64,000 nucleotides of DNA from Acanthaster planci (lineage: Eukaryota; Echinodermata; Asteroidea; Valvatida; Acanthasteridae). Of the stretch, positions 12,401 to 27,400 are shown piece after piece. Position 1 is the first letter of the stretch. Every line of letters begins with the position of its first letter. Below the pieces are notes generated by a model that searched no databases, had not been told where the DNA came from, and saw nothing but the letters and a program-made list of their open reading frames with translations. A program made the translations under genes and the position numbers. Location of the stretch: NCBI RefSeq assembly GCF_001949145.1, contig NW_019091387.1, positions 1,766,294-1,830,293 on the forward strand, read 5' to 3'.

Positions 12401-15400
12401 AAGAAATCCTGCCTTTCTATGTTATTTTCTTGGAACTGCTGTGTATCCTCTTTCTGTAGCACCTGGGTGTTATTCATGACATAAAGATACAATGTACATT
12501 GCAGCATACCAGATGTGCCTCAGTTAGCTAATACAGAAGAAATTATCTTGCCTTGGGAACTTGTGCTTTCAATGAACTTTTATACATGGAAATGTGAAAA
12601 TCTCTACATTTCTGGCAGCTTTCTTTGTAAATTGTCAAGTTGCTCTTGTAACCAGGCCCTTTGCCTGACCAGGGACTGGGGGGGGGTCGTCAAACCCAAA
12701 AGTGGGCTTTTTGGCACTGTGAATATGTATTTTTAGACAAAGGCCTACCACAATGTGCTTTTGAACAACTTGTATGTTTGTCGCAAACCGAAGGATGCAT
12801 GTAAGACTTGTACACTTCAATATTCACTGCATTTTGTAAATTGGCCTGGTATGACTTTGCTCGTCACCCGACATCCAGTGCTGGGTGATGAGTGAATGAT
12901 ATGGACATTATTATTAAAAAATCACAGAAAATCCCACAGAAAAATTTCAAACATTCTACAAAATTGTAAAATTCTAGTAAATAATTATAACCTCCACTCA
13001 CCTAACTAAGAATTGAAAAAAAAGTACATATTTTGGGGCGCATTTAACAAAATTCATTTTTTTACTTCGGAAAATTGGAAAATCGTGCCAAAATAAAATT
13101 TCCTTGGAACTTTGTAGCGGATATATGAAATCAACATTTCTGAATCAGAATATCTGGAGTTTGATTAAATTTCATTTTTTGTGAGATTGCAGGTAAAATA
13201 TTGCTCCATACACAATCATTAGAAGCAAAAATTCGAAGAGCCCAACGTCAGGGTCTGCGCCACTGCACTATTGGGTATGGAATCTCCAAGTGAAGCTGCA
13301 CGCGAACGAGTGTTGTCATTAAACCCAAACTTTTTCAAATGCTCGAAATTACCATTTTTGGCAGGCTGGATTAGTGTCCTTGCTGGCTGGGCCATGCGGC
13401 AGTTTTTTTTCTTTTAACAGTTTACCAAATGACCAGTGAAATAACAAACAACATGAATAACACAACCATAAAAGACAAAAACGAACAGAACTTATGGTAC
13501 ATTTATGAGTCTGTTCATTCTCTCTGGACTGGTTTCCTTCATTTCCAACACGTGAATAGAGCCAATTTAAATGGCAACCAATGAAAACATGACTACATTG
13601 CCCCCACGCCCGGAGTGCTGTGCTGCTTGCACGCATGGCAAGGCGGCGGCAACCAGGGCTAGGCTACGCTGAGCTGAGGCTCAGCGAGGCATTTAGTGAC
13701 TGATTTTATTCTCAAATGTTGCCGTATAAGCCGCCCTGAGTATAAGCCACAGGGACATTTTCAGCATGAAAATCAACGTGTAAGCCCTGGCTTGTATTAC
13801 AAAAATTACAGTATATTAAAAATATTTATTATATTAAAAAAACGAGCGATTGTAGGGGTTTGTTCAAACCCCCTGAACCCCCCCAGCCTATGGGCCTGGT
13901 AATCTAAATAAAAAATTGGCATTTTCTTATTGTTTGTATTTTAATTGTTTGCTTTAATACAGGCTATTCAAAATAGTGTGCTTCCAAGAGTTTGCAATGC
14001 ATTGGCCAATCACAATGGGTGAAATCTTTTGAACCTTTCCAAACGCGCATTGGGTTGACAGATTTTGTGCAGTATGATTGGCTAGTGTGTTGCCAACTCT
14101 TGGAGGTGCACTTTTGTGAAATGCTTGTATTGTTACTGATATCCAGCCAGCACAGACCATCCTATGTTCTATTATGCTAACAGTATACACTCCACATAAT
14201 GACCAGACAATTTACCTCTAGATGATAATTGTTTTCTAAAATCCATATCGCTCATTTTAATATTTTGACAAAATAAGGGCTGCATGAAAAGCTGTACTAC
14301 AAGTAACTCTAACCCTGACTTGCCCCTTCCACTTACCATCCTTGTCAAATATCTGGAACACTGTATGCACCACATGAGGATCCAAAATGTGACCTGTAGC
14401 TACCTGAACTGCACGGCCGAACTCCGCTGCAAGAAATCGATAAATCAGCAGGATTATCTGTATGCAATGTATTTAGGAACAAAGGGGCTCACAAAGTAAA
14501 CTCATTCTTATTCTTCTTCCTTTATTTGTTAATAAACAGCACATTTCAGACAGATGGTAAATCAAGCAAACCTGACAGGACCTGTATTGTTTCCTGTACA
14601 CTGTCATTGTGTTTGCATGTAATTTTTTTCTTTTTGAAAACAGTTGTTGGCGATGGAAATACCATTTTGAAAAAAAAAGAGAAAAAAGAAATGTAACCTA
14701 CTTAATGTGATAAATGTAAATAAAAGGTCATGATCTATGCTTTAATATTGATGTTGATGCCTTTAATAAGCAAATTGACATGTGCTCGCCCAGTCTTAAA
14801 CGTTCATTTAAAGAGGAACTCAAAAGGCTTCCAATATTTCGATATCTGGGGTTTCTGAGGGAGATTGACCACCCCAAAACCAACATGTACAATGAATTAA
14901 CTAGCCGAAAATTAAGATGAGAGAAATAAGAGGCATTTTGTTTCCACAACCAAGTGGGTTGATTTCGGAAACACGTGAAATCACATGTTGTGTTTGTGTT
15001 GGTTTGATGATGTAAAGGGGAGATATGCACAACAGGCATGCATGAAGATACATGGCTTTGTTGCACCCTCAAACAAGGAGTTTTGATGACGTGTAGCAAA
15101 TACACAACAATGTTAGTCTTTCATCTTTAGATGCATATAACTAAAATCTTACTCTTAGCAGGTCAAAATAATTGTGAGATTTGTTTGAAATAAAGGAGTA
15201 CAAGTTCTTGAAGGTGGAGTGGAATGTAACATACTTGTGGACCCAAACTTGGCAGTGGCCTAGCCAGCATAGCACCGCAGCCATAACCGCAGGTGCACCA
15301 CAACACATGTAGTCAGCGACGCTTATCCATTGCTTTGCAAAATTCAAATTGCTTCTGAAGATATTTGTTTGAGCAATCCTCCAAAACTCCTTAGCATTTT

Positions 15401-18400
15401 TCTGCGACAACTGAACAAGTTTAAAATCTGCCTTTATTGTGTTGAGCATTGTCTGCAAACGTTCAATTCAATGCGCCACTGCATGAAAACCTTGAGAACA
15501 CCAAGTCCCAGTTTATGAGATTCCTGTCCAAAACTATACACTGCTCAAGATTGGTGTATGTTTTATTTTATGACAAAAACCCAATAAATCACGCACTTAG
15601 ACTTGATGGATGCATCGTAGTGGACAAGAACCATGTAAGAACATTGCATTTTGAGCATGCCTTAACTGCAAGACTCCCATACAAGCATGCACCCTATATG
15701 CAGTGTAGCTAGTGCTCCCCCTATGGTTTCAGTAATATCACAATATCATATTATCGTATCAGTAATACATAATGAGCATTTCTGAAATTGGCAAAAAAGT
15801 GTCTAGTGGGAGCCCATGTGTTTGACAATTTTTGACCATAAATGGGAAACTGTTCAATTTTGTCATGTTAATTTTGGAAGGTGGTTTTGTCACCTATATA
15901 AAGTTTACAATTGGGGAAAGAAGAGTTTCTTTTTTTATTGCCTCTTTATTCCCAGACTCATATAATACACTAGCACAGAGTAAATTCTGTTTATATGTGG
16001 CCTGCCACAGCTCTTTTATTGGACATATCCTGCCAGATACCATGGGCAAACTGGCAAAGAAAAACAAGACAGTTGGGCCACCAGAACCCTGGGTTGACCA
16101 GACCCAGCCATGAATAGGGCACACAAGACCCACCATATCTAGGCCACCATACCCCTGATTACAACCACTAGTGTATAGGGCACCAGACCAATCCATGAAT
16201 AGGAAACACCAGGCCAGCCATGTATTAAACCATTCACACAATGGGTGACCCACAAACAGTCCTGACATGCACAAAGGTTGAAACACCAGGCCACACAATT
16301 TATCAAAGGTAAAAAGGGAAAAAACGCAGCTTAAGAAATCCTGAAATGCAAATATACCAACAATTAAATCAATTATTAAACAAACCAGGCACCAGATGTT
16401 CCCCCAACTTAACGCAAGGCATGGGAGGAATGGCCCCAAGTGAACCTCCAGGGAACCCTTTCAGTGTCTGTCACAACAAATTGTAATTTAATTTAGGTAA
16501 TGAAAGATTTTATCCTAATTCCTGTGCCCACTGCACTCCCGCCAGAAAATGCCCAAAAACAACCCGCTAATATTAATTAACCATCAGCAGTAAACATGCT
16601 TTATAATGATGGTCAATAATTAACAAATACATGCTTGGTCTTCCCCTGCTTAAATCGATGGGAGGAATATTAGCTTCTGGTGAACATCCAGGAAACTACT
16701 GGAATTAAAGAAGGCACATGAGGATTTAAACCAAGCAACCATGGCATAATCTTAAGTACACCTCGAATGGAGGTGATGGGGAGGAGGTGAGATATTTTTA
16801 AAAGTACTTCCACAACATGTGCCCTGTCCACAGGGCTGTGACAAAGTGAACTCCAATTTGCACCTTCTTTCTGACCAAACCAGCCAGCAGCACAAGAGCC
16901 CCTCCCATTGGGTAGAAGTTCAATCCAACACAAGTTCTCATCGGTCAAAATCCTACGCTCTGATTGGTTAACACAGTATGCATAGATTAGGCCTTGGATC
17001 CTTTTGACAACTCTGTGTTTCTCAGAAAAGGTAAAAAGGGGTTCTGAGCCTGAAATCCAATCCCAATCCTGTATCTATTTATATTGACAGAAAGCTGACA
17101 AAAAGAACTTTACAGAAATGTAAAAATATTCTGTCCAGAAAGCTTGTGCTTTGCAGGAACTGTCATTTCCACCAAATTCACAATGCCCCTTGTGCAAGAA
17201 AAGCCTTTGTTCATCCACACACTCAGGCCCTCACATTGAACGGTTACCACATTTATTGATTTTTCAATGAGGCATAACTTTAAAGAGAAAAGGGGGTTTT
17301 ATTAGGTAACAAAAGTGCAATATCCTATTTGTGAAGTGAAACCTAACACACAGCTAAATACATACACACAGCCCATAATGACAGCATGCTTAAGTAGGTA
17401 GTCTCAACAAACATTTAAGACTGGCCTATCGCACATTTATTGCTGTTCATAAATACATTACGAGTCAAAAAGTGAAAGCATGTCAACCACTTGCTGCCGG
17501 GGGACCCGGTTTCGGGTTCATTTTCTTTATACCTATTGATTCATCAAGTTGCCCCTGTACATGTACACGTAAACATAAGACCTTTTCACACTAGACAAAT
17601 CTCAGGTTGATGCAGGCCTGACGCAGGGTGGATGCGGCTGACTTGAAAACTGGTGACGACTCACACTTGAAATTTTCAACCTTGCAGCAACCCTGCATCA
17701 ACTTCAACCTGGGCTGGACTCAACCCTGCTCTGGACAAGGTTCAGATTTTCAACCCGGGTTGAAAGTTGTTTGTATTCATTTCCGGGATGAACTTGCCTG
17801 GATAAACTCAATTCACACAAAACAAGTGTGAAACAATGCTGGGTTGAAAATCACATTTTCAACCCAGGGTGGTCATTGGTTTGCCCAGGGTGGAGTTCAA
17901 CCCAGGTTGAGAGGCTGCAGTGTGAAAAGGCGTAGAGCCCTTTTACGTCAAAGTCAAGGAATCAGATTGTACTGGGGGAAAGCTTCTGCACATTTCAGGA
18001 CATTCCAGTCAGTAAGCAGTTTACAGTAACTTGTTTCTTTGCTTATTCATATTTCTTTCAATTTGTCAAGCACAACAACTTTGGAGCTGGAGCTATATGT
18101 TTGTGAACTCCTTAGTAAGGTGGAATGCATAGCAAATGGTTGACTCTGATCTGAGAACTGCAGCTGTTTTGGTTATTAGAATCACTTAACCTTTACCTTC
18201 ATTCATGGGCTGATCAGCAAAAGCAAACATTTTAAGAACAATCTCAAAGTCATCCAAGTTGTTCAGGAACTGGAAGAAATCCTTGAAGTTCATGAAGTTG
18301 ATGCCCTGAAATCAAATAAGTACAAAGCCAAGAAGGAAATTAATTCCATTACTGAAGCAGAAGCAAAAAACTAGGCTGATGAAACAAAGCTGAGATGTCA

Positions 18401-21400
18401 CAGGGCTAATTATTAAGAAGATCCTTTGTTACAAAACTGATACATTACTAATCGAACTTACTAAGGCATCCTATGTCTTCTGACATGTGGTACTTTGCCT
18501 TTTTTCAGAGTTCTTATACACATATTCAAAACTTTTAAGAACTTACCACAACACTAAGATTCCAAACCATTATCAAAATCTGAAGTACAGATGATTAGCT
18601 CTTATCTAGTTCCTATTATGATGCCAGGAACAGATTGTGTCTTTCAATTACAAAGACTAAATGTGTTATTTTGGTATGCGTTACTTTTACTGCGTTTTAC
18701 TGTGTGCTCTAACAAAATAAAAAGCCGTGGTATATAGCCTCATCCTGGAGACTGTGATGCACACATTGTACAACAGTAAACCACTCATGTGTGGTACTTT
18801 TTCATCAATAGAGACTTGCATGGAAAGATTTTATCAAGGGGTAAGATACAAATTCACTAGCAGTACAGTGTTCTCCATGGCCTTAAAGTTTAGCAAGAGA
18901 GCAGACACAATTTTAGAAGCGAGTATGAAGTCCTTGCATCCTGGGGTCATATGGGCCTGGAAATTTTAGATTCTAGATGCTCTGTGGTGCAATCGGAGGC
19001 ATTTCCTGGCCATAGTTTTCTGACTCATTGAATCAAATTTGCTTTTTAACAAATTAAAATAAAGACAAGACTTGGGGAGGGGGGGTGGTCATCAAAACCT
19101 GATTTTTCGGGCAATTTTTTTTTATTCTATTTTTTTTACTGAGTGAAACCCGCAAGTGGATGACACATTTTCCAGGAAAAAAGGAAGCCCTTGAATGTTG
19201 CAGGAATACTGTAACTTAGGTAAACTGGTGCTCCATGCAACAAAGTGAAAATGATATTACCAGGGTGATTGGAACCAGTCTACATTTGCACAGATGTATA
19301 GTTTTATTATGTGAAAGCATGATATTACATGTTGAAAATGTGTATCCAGATCTGTTTAAATCTAACTTAGTGCAATGCCGCTGAATATTAATGCTGGCAA
19401 ACTCTTCATACTCTTCCACAGAGTGGGTTAAACTTCTTTGCATTGAAAAATCCAATGGGAAAATATAACAAGGTGTTGAAAATTATACCATAAAATTTAG
19501 GCAGGATTGCCATCCTGCTAAAACCCCTCATGCAGAACACTAGCATAGGTTACCCATAGGTTATTGCACCATTTTGGTTTACTTAACTGCTACCACATCT
19601 CTAAAGTGTGTAGAATCTATGGGTGAGGTGTAACTAACTGATTTCATTTATGGTGCAAAAAACAAACCTTCCTCAGTGATCTATTCCATTAATTTAACCA
19701 TCATCTTCATGTTATCTCTTGACTTTTTCTTTTCTGGGGAATGAAGATGGGGGATTGCTATAATGATGTTCACTGGAGTGTAGCTATAATTCAATTATCT
19801 TGTTTGTTAAATTTCTAGGAAAATAGTTATTACTTGAACTAATGATATGACCTCACTTTTAGTTAAAAATAGACATTACAACTACAAGTGTTTTTAATTT
19901 TATTATTTAAGAATCAGTAAAACATTCACAAAATAACCTCCAGAAAAAATGGACCAAATTTGTGATTTTCATTCCTGTTTTTCCTTTTTACATTTCTGTC
20001 ACTCTTTTCTTTTGTTTTTAAAACTTGTTTTCCTTATGACACTCATGATTGGAGTTTCAAAAAGGCATCAATGCCGTAGAAATGTCTTACAAATCCTGAA
20101 CAAATAACCGCAAGTTCAACTTTGTAAAGGACTGTGATTGTTTCAGCCAAAAATAAGTCCTCACTTGGGACAAGTTCACTGCAGAATGAAACTTTCATCA
20201 AGTGGTTAAAAACTGTATGTGTTTTCCATAAACTACTTAAAAACAATGTAGCCTGTGAATACAAATACTAGCCTTGTCACTTGACAAATCATGAAACAAG
20301 AAGTTTTAGTGATACACTGAAACAAACAACTTAATTGCTTAAAAATTCAGCCTGGATAAAAAATGACATTCATTTTACAGTCCAACAAAATAACAGACTA
20401 TCCTGTTATGCAAAATAAAACTAATTGTATAATTTGTCTTTTATGATTATTTGAAACCTTGGAAAGGTAGAAACAGTTTAGCTATTTAGGTTTTATTTGT
20501 CATGCATGGGATGATGGAAGTCAGGTGCAACAGTACTTCCTTACATGTTTGTGACCAGCTTGGCACACGCCAAAGCTGACAGGTGGATTGGATTGTTGGT
20601 TCCCCTCATTAGGTAATTTTACTCTCAAATATTTACCTGGATGGTTTTCTATTTCCCAATAACAATCCTGTTTCAGAGCATTTACTATAATGTAGATCAA
20701 GTAAGTTACATTCAGATACATTATTCCTAAAAGTCTTCAGAAAATATAGCAATAATAGTCATTTAATATATTCCAGTTCACTTACAGTTTTCTCTCACTC
20801 ACACCTAATTCTCTGTCATTGTCAGTAAAGTCACGATTGCCATGTTGCCAAGTACATGTATGTGTTTCAACTTCCATACAACAAATCCTTGACTCTACAT
20901 GTACCTATAAATTGGTGACCCCCATAGAATATTAGATTGGCAGAGCGGAAACATACTCAAGACTCCAGCTGTTTTACTTCCTTGTTCAAAGCTGTTTATA
21001 CACATCTAGGTATCAAGCCACTGCACCATACAATAGCTCCACCAGTTTTCCCTTGTGAGTTCAAGCATCCTGAATTCACAGAAATGGCAGCCCACATAAA
21101 ATTTTTTTTGGGGGAGGGGTCAATATTCTAATTCTGTACACAGAATAAACATCACCCACATACAATTAACAGCCTGTAGTCACTCATTTTGTCATGACAG
21201 GTCCTAAAAACCACAGTCAGAATACTTTTAGAATGTTTTTGGCACTATGTGAGCGTAAGAGTCATGGATCTGCATATGGCACACACACACACCGTTGTTT
21301 ATACACAAACTGGGCTGTTGGCAAACATCTGAACACTGGGACAAAAACAACGGCTTCAGTCTGGACAACACAATGGCTTCAAGAGATTGAATCCACAGTA

Positions 21401-24400
21401 AGTTTTCCCCGATGAAGAACTACAGTGCAGGAAACAGTGGCCAGAGTGAGATAACGGTGTCAACGTATATCTCTACAAGGCCCCATTTACTAGCCTACAA
21501 TCAAACATTAATCAAAGATGGAGCAGTGTGCAGTGTGTGTGTGTGTAAGAGACCTAATTATGCAGTCTAGGATACACCTATCTGATGAACTGGTGGATTG
21601 TGCAAGGAAGCAGATTGTACAGCAAGTGATTACAATAAATTCTGTGGTGCAGGCTAACTGGAAGCAGTTTAAATGTGATCACTGGCCTTTGGACAGGTCC
21701 ATGGGACTTTCAAGTTCGGATGTCTACTGAGACAATGAATTGGACAACAAAGGAACCAATGAATTCCACAGGGGAGGAGCAGGACACTGTGTTCAATATC
21801 ATCAGTGCATGTGCATGGATACTTACTGTGGTGCTCATTATACTTTTTAACCTACTGTGCCTCATCATTCTGTCCAGAGTGAAGGAGTTTCATGATGCTA
21901 CCAAAATCTTTTTGAAGTCTATGACAGTGGGTGATCTGGTGTTAGGCCTTTTTTTCTATCTCCCAATGATTGGTGTTTCACTGGCAGGAAGGAAATGGCC
22001 GTTTGGTGGACTGTGTTTTGTTCAAGCATGGATGATTAGGCAAGGACTTCCAGCATACTCCTTGTCCTTACTCTTGGTGACCATAGATAGATATGTTGCA
22101 GTTGTCTATCCATTGAAGTATAAAAAAATACTGACTGGGAGACGAGCCAAAATTACTGTAATAACTGTCTGGCTTTTGACTAACATTTATTCATTAGTGT
22201 CATCAATCAAGGCCAACTGGAAGAGTGACTACAATCACAATCTATTTGTCTGTACCTTTGATGGTCCAGGAAATGAACTTGCTGCATTTCTACTGACCAT
22301 ACTCAGCATGGCTATTATACTTATCATCATCTTAATGTACTTGCGAATACTAATCATAGCTCGAAGTCAAGCTGTGATGATCGCTGCACAGCATCCACTG
22401 GTCACCATTACTGGTGAGTTACAATCCCCTCCACCAGTGAACAGAAAATCATTCACCACCATCTTCATAGTCACTATGACCCTCTTTGTGGGCTGGCTAC
22501 CTTCCTTGGTTATGGGTTTAATGCGCAGATCAGACGAAATATCCCCTCAGTGGAGAGTGGCATCCCAGATAGTGCTTGCTTCAGTAAGCTGGCTCAATGT
22601 CATCATCTATTATGTGCGCAATCAAGCTTTTCGAGAAACAGGCCAGACTTTCCTGCGGAAGATTACTAGGAATTGTTGTGGACTTTGTAAGGAGAACAAT
22701 AACAATTCTGGGCAAAGCTATTACACCTGCAGTGGATCTGGACAGGCCTAGCTATCTTACATCAGACTGAATTCCAGGGATAACATAACTTATTTACTGT
22801 TGCTCCAATCTCAGTCCACTACAAAATAGCCATTTTGATGACATCATCAGATCAAAAATAACAGTTCTGTGGTATGGAATAATGTAAATATTACCATTAT
22901 AATACTGGATAGATGTAAAAACAATATTTTCCTAAGTCAAACTGTTGGAAATTATGCTGATTCAAAATACTCGGTAGCAGAGTGTGGAGCAGCAATCCTT
23001 AAGGCACAATCTACATGTACAAGGTAGTTTCTGTTTTATTGCATTTGAAGGTTTGATGAAGTCTGTACCATCACATTCTGGGGTTCATTATTTTGACTAT
23101 GTGACTTCTAAATTTTGCTTAGGCTTGATCTTCACCTTAGCATTATTAACCTTATCCTCATGAGTGTATGAAAAATATTAAGACTTGAAGAGAAGGGCTG
23201 ACAACTGCTAGTGCTAATAAATACATTATGTGCATTCATTAAAGACACTAACCTTACAATGATACGCATTATCAGGGAATTAATAATTTACAGATATGCC
23301 TGACATATCTTCCAGTCTAGCAGTCACAGTCACAAATAAGAATGTTAGGACAAAATTAATAACAGATGACTAGAGACCTTCAGCTGAAATCTAGGTCTCC
23401 AGTAGCTTGAATTTGGAGTAATGGGTTCCACTTCTGTCTTTAGACCACTGGGGGAGGGGAGAGAAACAAGGCCATGTGTAAACTGGGAAGACTGGGGTAA
23501 TTGGAACTAAACCTGAGCAGCACAGAGTTGTTCATGATATGACACCATCCTTTCTCTCCTCACATTACACAATGAATTTATCACTGACTAAACAATGTAT
23601 AGTGACCATTGCAATACGCAATAAGCCTTTTGTGAGTTAAATATAAATAGAACCTGGTCCACTGAATTATCTGTTTGCACCTACACGTAACAATCTGAAT
23701 TCCCCAGACTAAAGACACTATTGCTATACCTTGTGATTTGGGGCAAGCTTCTGCATAGCAACCACCATCTCTGGAATGGACTAATTCCTTTGTGCCCTTA
23801 TCATTGAGAACACTGTATTGGTGCAAGGCGTCTCTTGTGCAATTAAGCAAAGCTTGCCCCAGATCATGAGTATAGCAACAGTATCTTTAGTACAGAGATT
23901 TCAAACTGTTGTGTTCATGTGAATTTAAAAAACTCAGTGTACCAGACTTTATTCACAAATAACTCTTCAAAACCTTGTTACAGGACATCTGAGCAATGTA
24001 CTTATAAAACAATGGGGCTAATTATAGGACCCATGATAAACTGGTTACCATGAGATAACTAATGAGCTGCGCCGGATCAACAAGGAGAAAATGTGTCTGC
24101 AATAATCTTCTCTAAGTGCACATCATACACTTATTGAATGTACCATATTTCCAGGTTTTAATAATAACATGTCTAAGATGAACACATAGACCTGAAGTAT
24201 GATCTGCAATATTTCTGACCACCTTCAAAAACAAAAAGCTATCTAGTAGTGGACATGTGAACAGATAGGGCAATGGCACTTTCAAACCACTTAGATCATT
24301 GGATGACTTGTTTCTTTATGTTGTAATTTCTGTTGCAAATGTATGAGACCTTTGCAACTGTTGAACCTACAACAGAACATTCTCAGCAATAAATAATCTT

Positions 24401-27400
24401 GGGTAGATCGAGTGTCTTTGCTTATTGAGCCAATAAGCAAAATAGGCCTTTTGCCCTTTGTTATTATGGATACCCTGAATAAATGGGAAATGGCATTTTG
24501 TGTACGTGTAACAGCAAAATATGCATTAACACTTTTTACAGCATGAGGGGTCAGGGGTCTAAACTTTTTGGTGTGCATCCAGTCCATCTAACTGTATGCA
24601 ATTAGACAAAAAACACATTCACAATCATGGAAAATGTATCACATGTGCATCATTATTCTGGTTGAAGTGCGTGCCTCGATACAGTATGTGTTTTGCACAG
24701 TATATGGACACAGCATTAGGAAATGATGCCACATTTGGCAAGTTTTACATATCTTTGAATGTAGAGACATTCCGTAGCAGAGCTGGCTATTAGTTCTCTC
24801 CATTTGAACATACAAGAATGAAGTGTAAACAGGCATGAGTGACACAAACGCTCCGCCAAGCCCATGCCAATACCTGAAAATGTATGTTTTCTGATCAAAA
24901 CAAGATTTGTCTTAAGCCATTTTGGTCTTTACCATATTTTTACTTTTAGCTGTATTTGAAGTTCCTACACAAAGCATTTCTTTTGTTCTAGTCACGGTGA
25001 CCTTGACCTTTGACCTTTGAGATCAAAATGCAATGGGCTTTTCAGGACAACCAAGGGCAATTCTCAGAATGAAATGTTAAGTCCATATATGCAAAGCATT
25101 TCTCAAGTTATTGCGCTGACAAGATTTCTATTGTGTTGGTTGTTTATCTTGACCTTCGACCTTTTGGCCCCAATGGCTTCCTAGATCACCTAGAGCAATC
25201 CACAAACCAATTTAAAGGTTATATACAAAAGTAATCCTCAAATTATTTCCTGTCAAGAATATTTCACACACATGCACACCAATGGAAGGACAAGGAGGAA
25301 ACAATATGCCCCTTCAACTCCGTGGGGGCATGAATATACAGGGTAAGACCAAAGGTGCATGGCAATACACATATGTACATGTACAATACACCAAGAATGC
25401 ACAAATGGAAGCCCTTCATCAGTCTAAATGGAAACATGGTAAAAGGAAACTCATAAGTTACCAAGGCAATTTATGACTTATATTTTTTAAGTGATAGCAA
25501 TTATCGGTGAGAGCATTTTCATGAAACCAAACCTTTCAAACCCATTCTCTCATAGGAGTTCTGGTAATTTTATTTATGACCTAATTAGAGGAGTTATAGT
25601 TTTGGAAAAATGCCAAATTCAGCTGGTAGCCCCAGAGTTATGAGTCACCATTAATTGAATCTGGAGTTGAAATCCCACTCTTTAAAATAAATCATGTCTG
25701 GTCGTTTGACACTACCATCATGTAAAGTTAAGCAGGTTGAGTGGAGTCCCAAATCATCTGACCAATACTAGAACACCAATTGAATCAAACCATGACCATT
25801 ACCATTTCATTTAAAATGACCATTGTGATCCACTAATTTCTCACTACAAATGAAAATAAGTAAAAAAAAGGATATGTACAAATTTTGTTACTGTTTTGAC
25901 CAGAGAAAAAAGAACATTCCGGCATTTTGGTTAGTACCCACACTATTTATGCCCTGACTTGAACATTATTTACTACAACTTTTAGTTATCACTGTGTTAT
26001 CACATCAGGTGCACTGTGACTCATTCAGTGGCCTATGGGGGAGGGATATGTTGCCCCCAAGGCATATTGATTGTTTTTTAGGAATTGAAAGTGCCAGTAT
26101 TTTGTAAATGATTGTTTGGGACTAATTCTGGGCACTTTCTGTAGCAATGATGTCATGTAAATTAGCAAAGAATGGCAACGGGAGAATTTGCCAGAATTGT
26201 TTTCATGTACTTCTTGAACACATTGAACGCCACTGATAAAAGAGTTAATGAATGTTACTTTTAGATATCAGCTCTACAAACAGAAATCTCCTTCAATGAA
26301 ATGACCTTCAGTTCTGGGTAATAACAGCAGATAAAGTACAAAGGATGGTATTTGCAATTTCTTGTGCAAGTAAATGATGAAAATACCGTTGAAAAGACAA
26401 TCACTACAACAAAGATGTTTAAGTTTCAATCATCTGTAATGAACTTGTGTGATATTACCAATGTCAAAATTCAGGCACATACCACCACAGCACTGAAAAT
26501 TCGGCATGGCCACCACAATAAAGATGTTTAAGTTTCTGTCATCTCCAATGATGCTTGTGCAGCATTTCTAATATTGACTTTCAGGCACATCAAAGATACA
26601 AGGTTCCTCTTTATCTGATGTCTTCACTTGCGAGATGTAAGTATTGACTTACAGGCAAACAACCTGAGACGTGGTCACTAAAATTCGGAATGGGGCTGTC
26701 TCATAATCAGATTTGAAAAGGCAAGACAAACCCTAATTGAACAATATGACTAAACTCAGTAAACGCTCACAGAAAACAACACAAACTTGGACAGAAAAGT
26801 GCCAGCTGGTGAAGCACAGGAACAAGTTGCAAGCAATGTCTTTTTTCACTGGAAATTAACATCATTCCACTGGGACTTAGTCCCAAATTTTACCTGAGAA
26901 AGTCCCAATCACATTTTGTTTATTCTCCTCTCCTGTACAGTCCTAAAAAGCCACTCATACAATAGACTCTGAGTCCAGGGCCCAATTTCACAGAGAAGCT
27001 TAACAGCTAGCAAAAAAGTTGTGCTAACCAAAGCAGAAATTTTGCTAACTGTAAGCACTATTTCATGGCAGTGCTTGGCGTGGTTGTGCTCACAGTTACA
27101 ATTACATTTGTTTGGTCACTACATTAAGCAAATTCTTCTTCCCTGATAAGTGTGACTTTTGCCATGCTTACAATCTCCATGAAATATAGAGCCTCTGTTA
27201 GTGTAAAGTCCTAGGCTTAGCAGCACCGTTGGACTCTACAAATCCCAAATGCCATCTCCAAAAACACTTCCACGATCAGTCACAATTATAGGGTATTTCA
27301 TTCAAAATTACATGCATGATCACAAAATATGAATAATCTTGCATGCAGGAATCTGAATGTTGCACCCCTTAAACTGGATGCCCTCAATAATGACCAGTGT

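Larger units (their letters stand above)
14427..18196 (-). other. MICU intron with MITE and repeat-rich open frame
   Basis: Phase 1. Contains the 15894-16439 frame and the 17581-17930 MITE. Otherwise nothing recognised. Confidence 0.85.

Noticed and set aside
21675-21719. Upstream extension of the first receptor frame
   Set aside because: It opens with GTG and adds residues without family support; ATG 21720 or 21735 is more likely.
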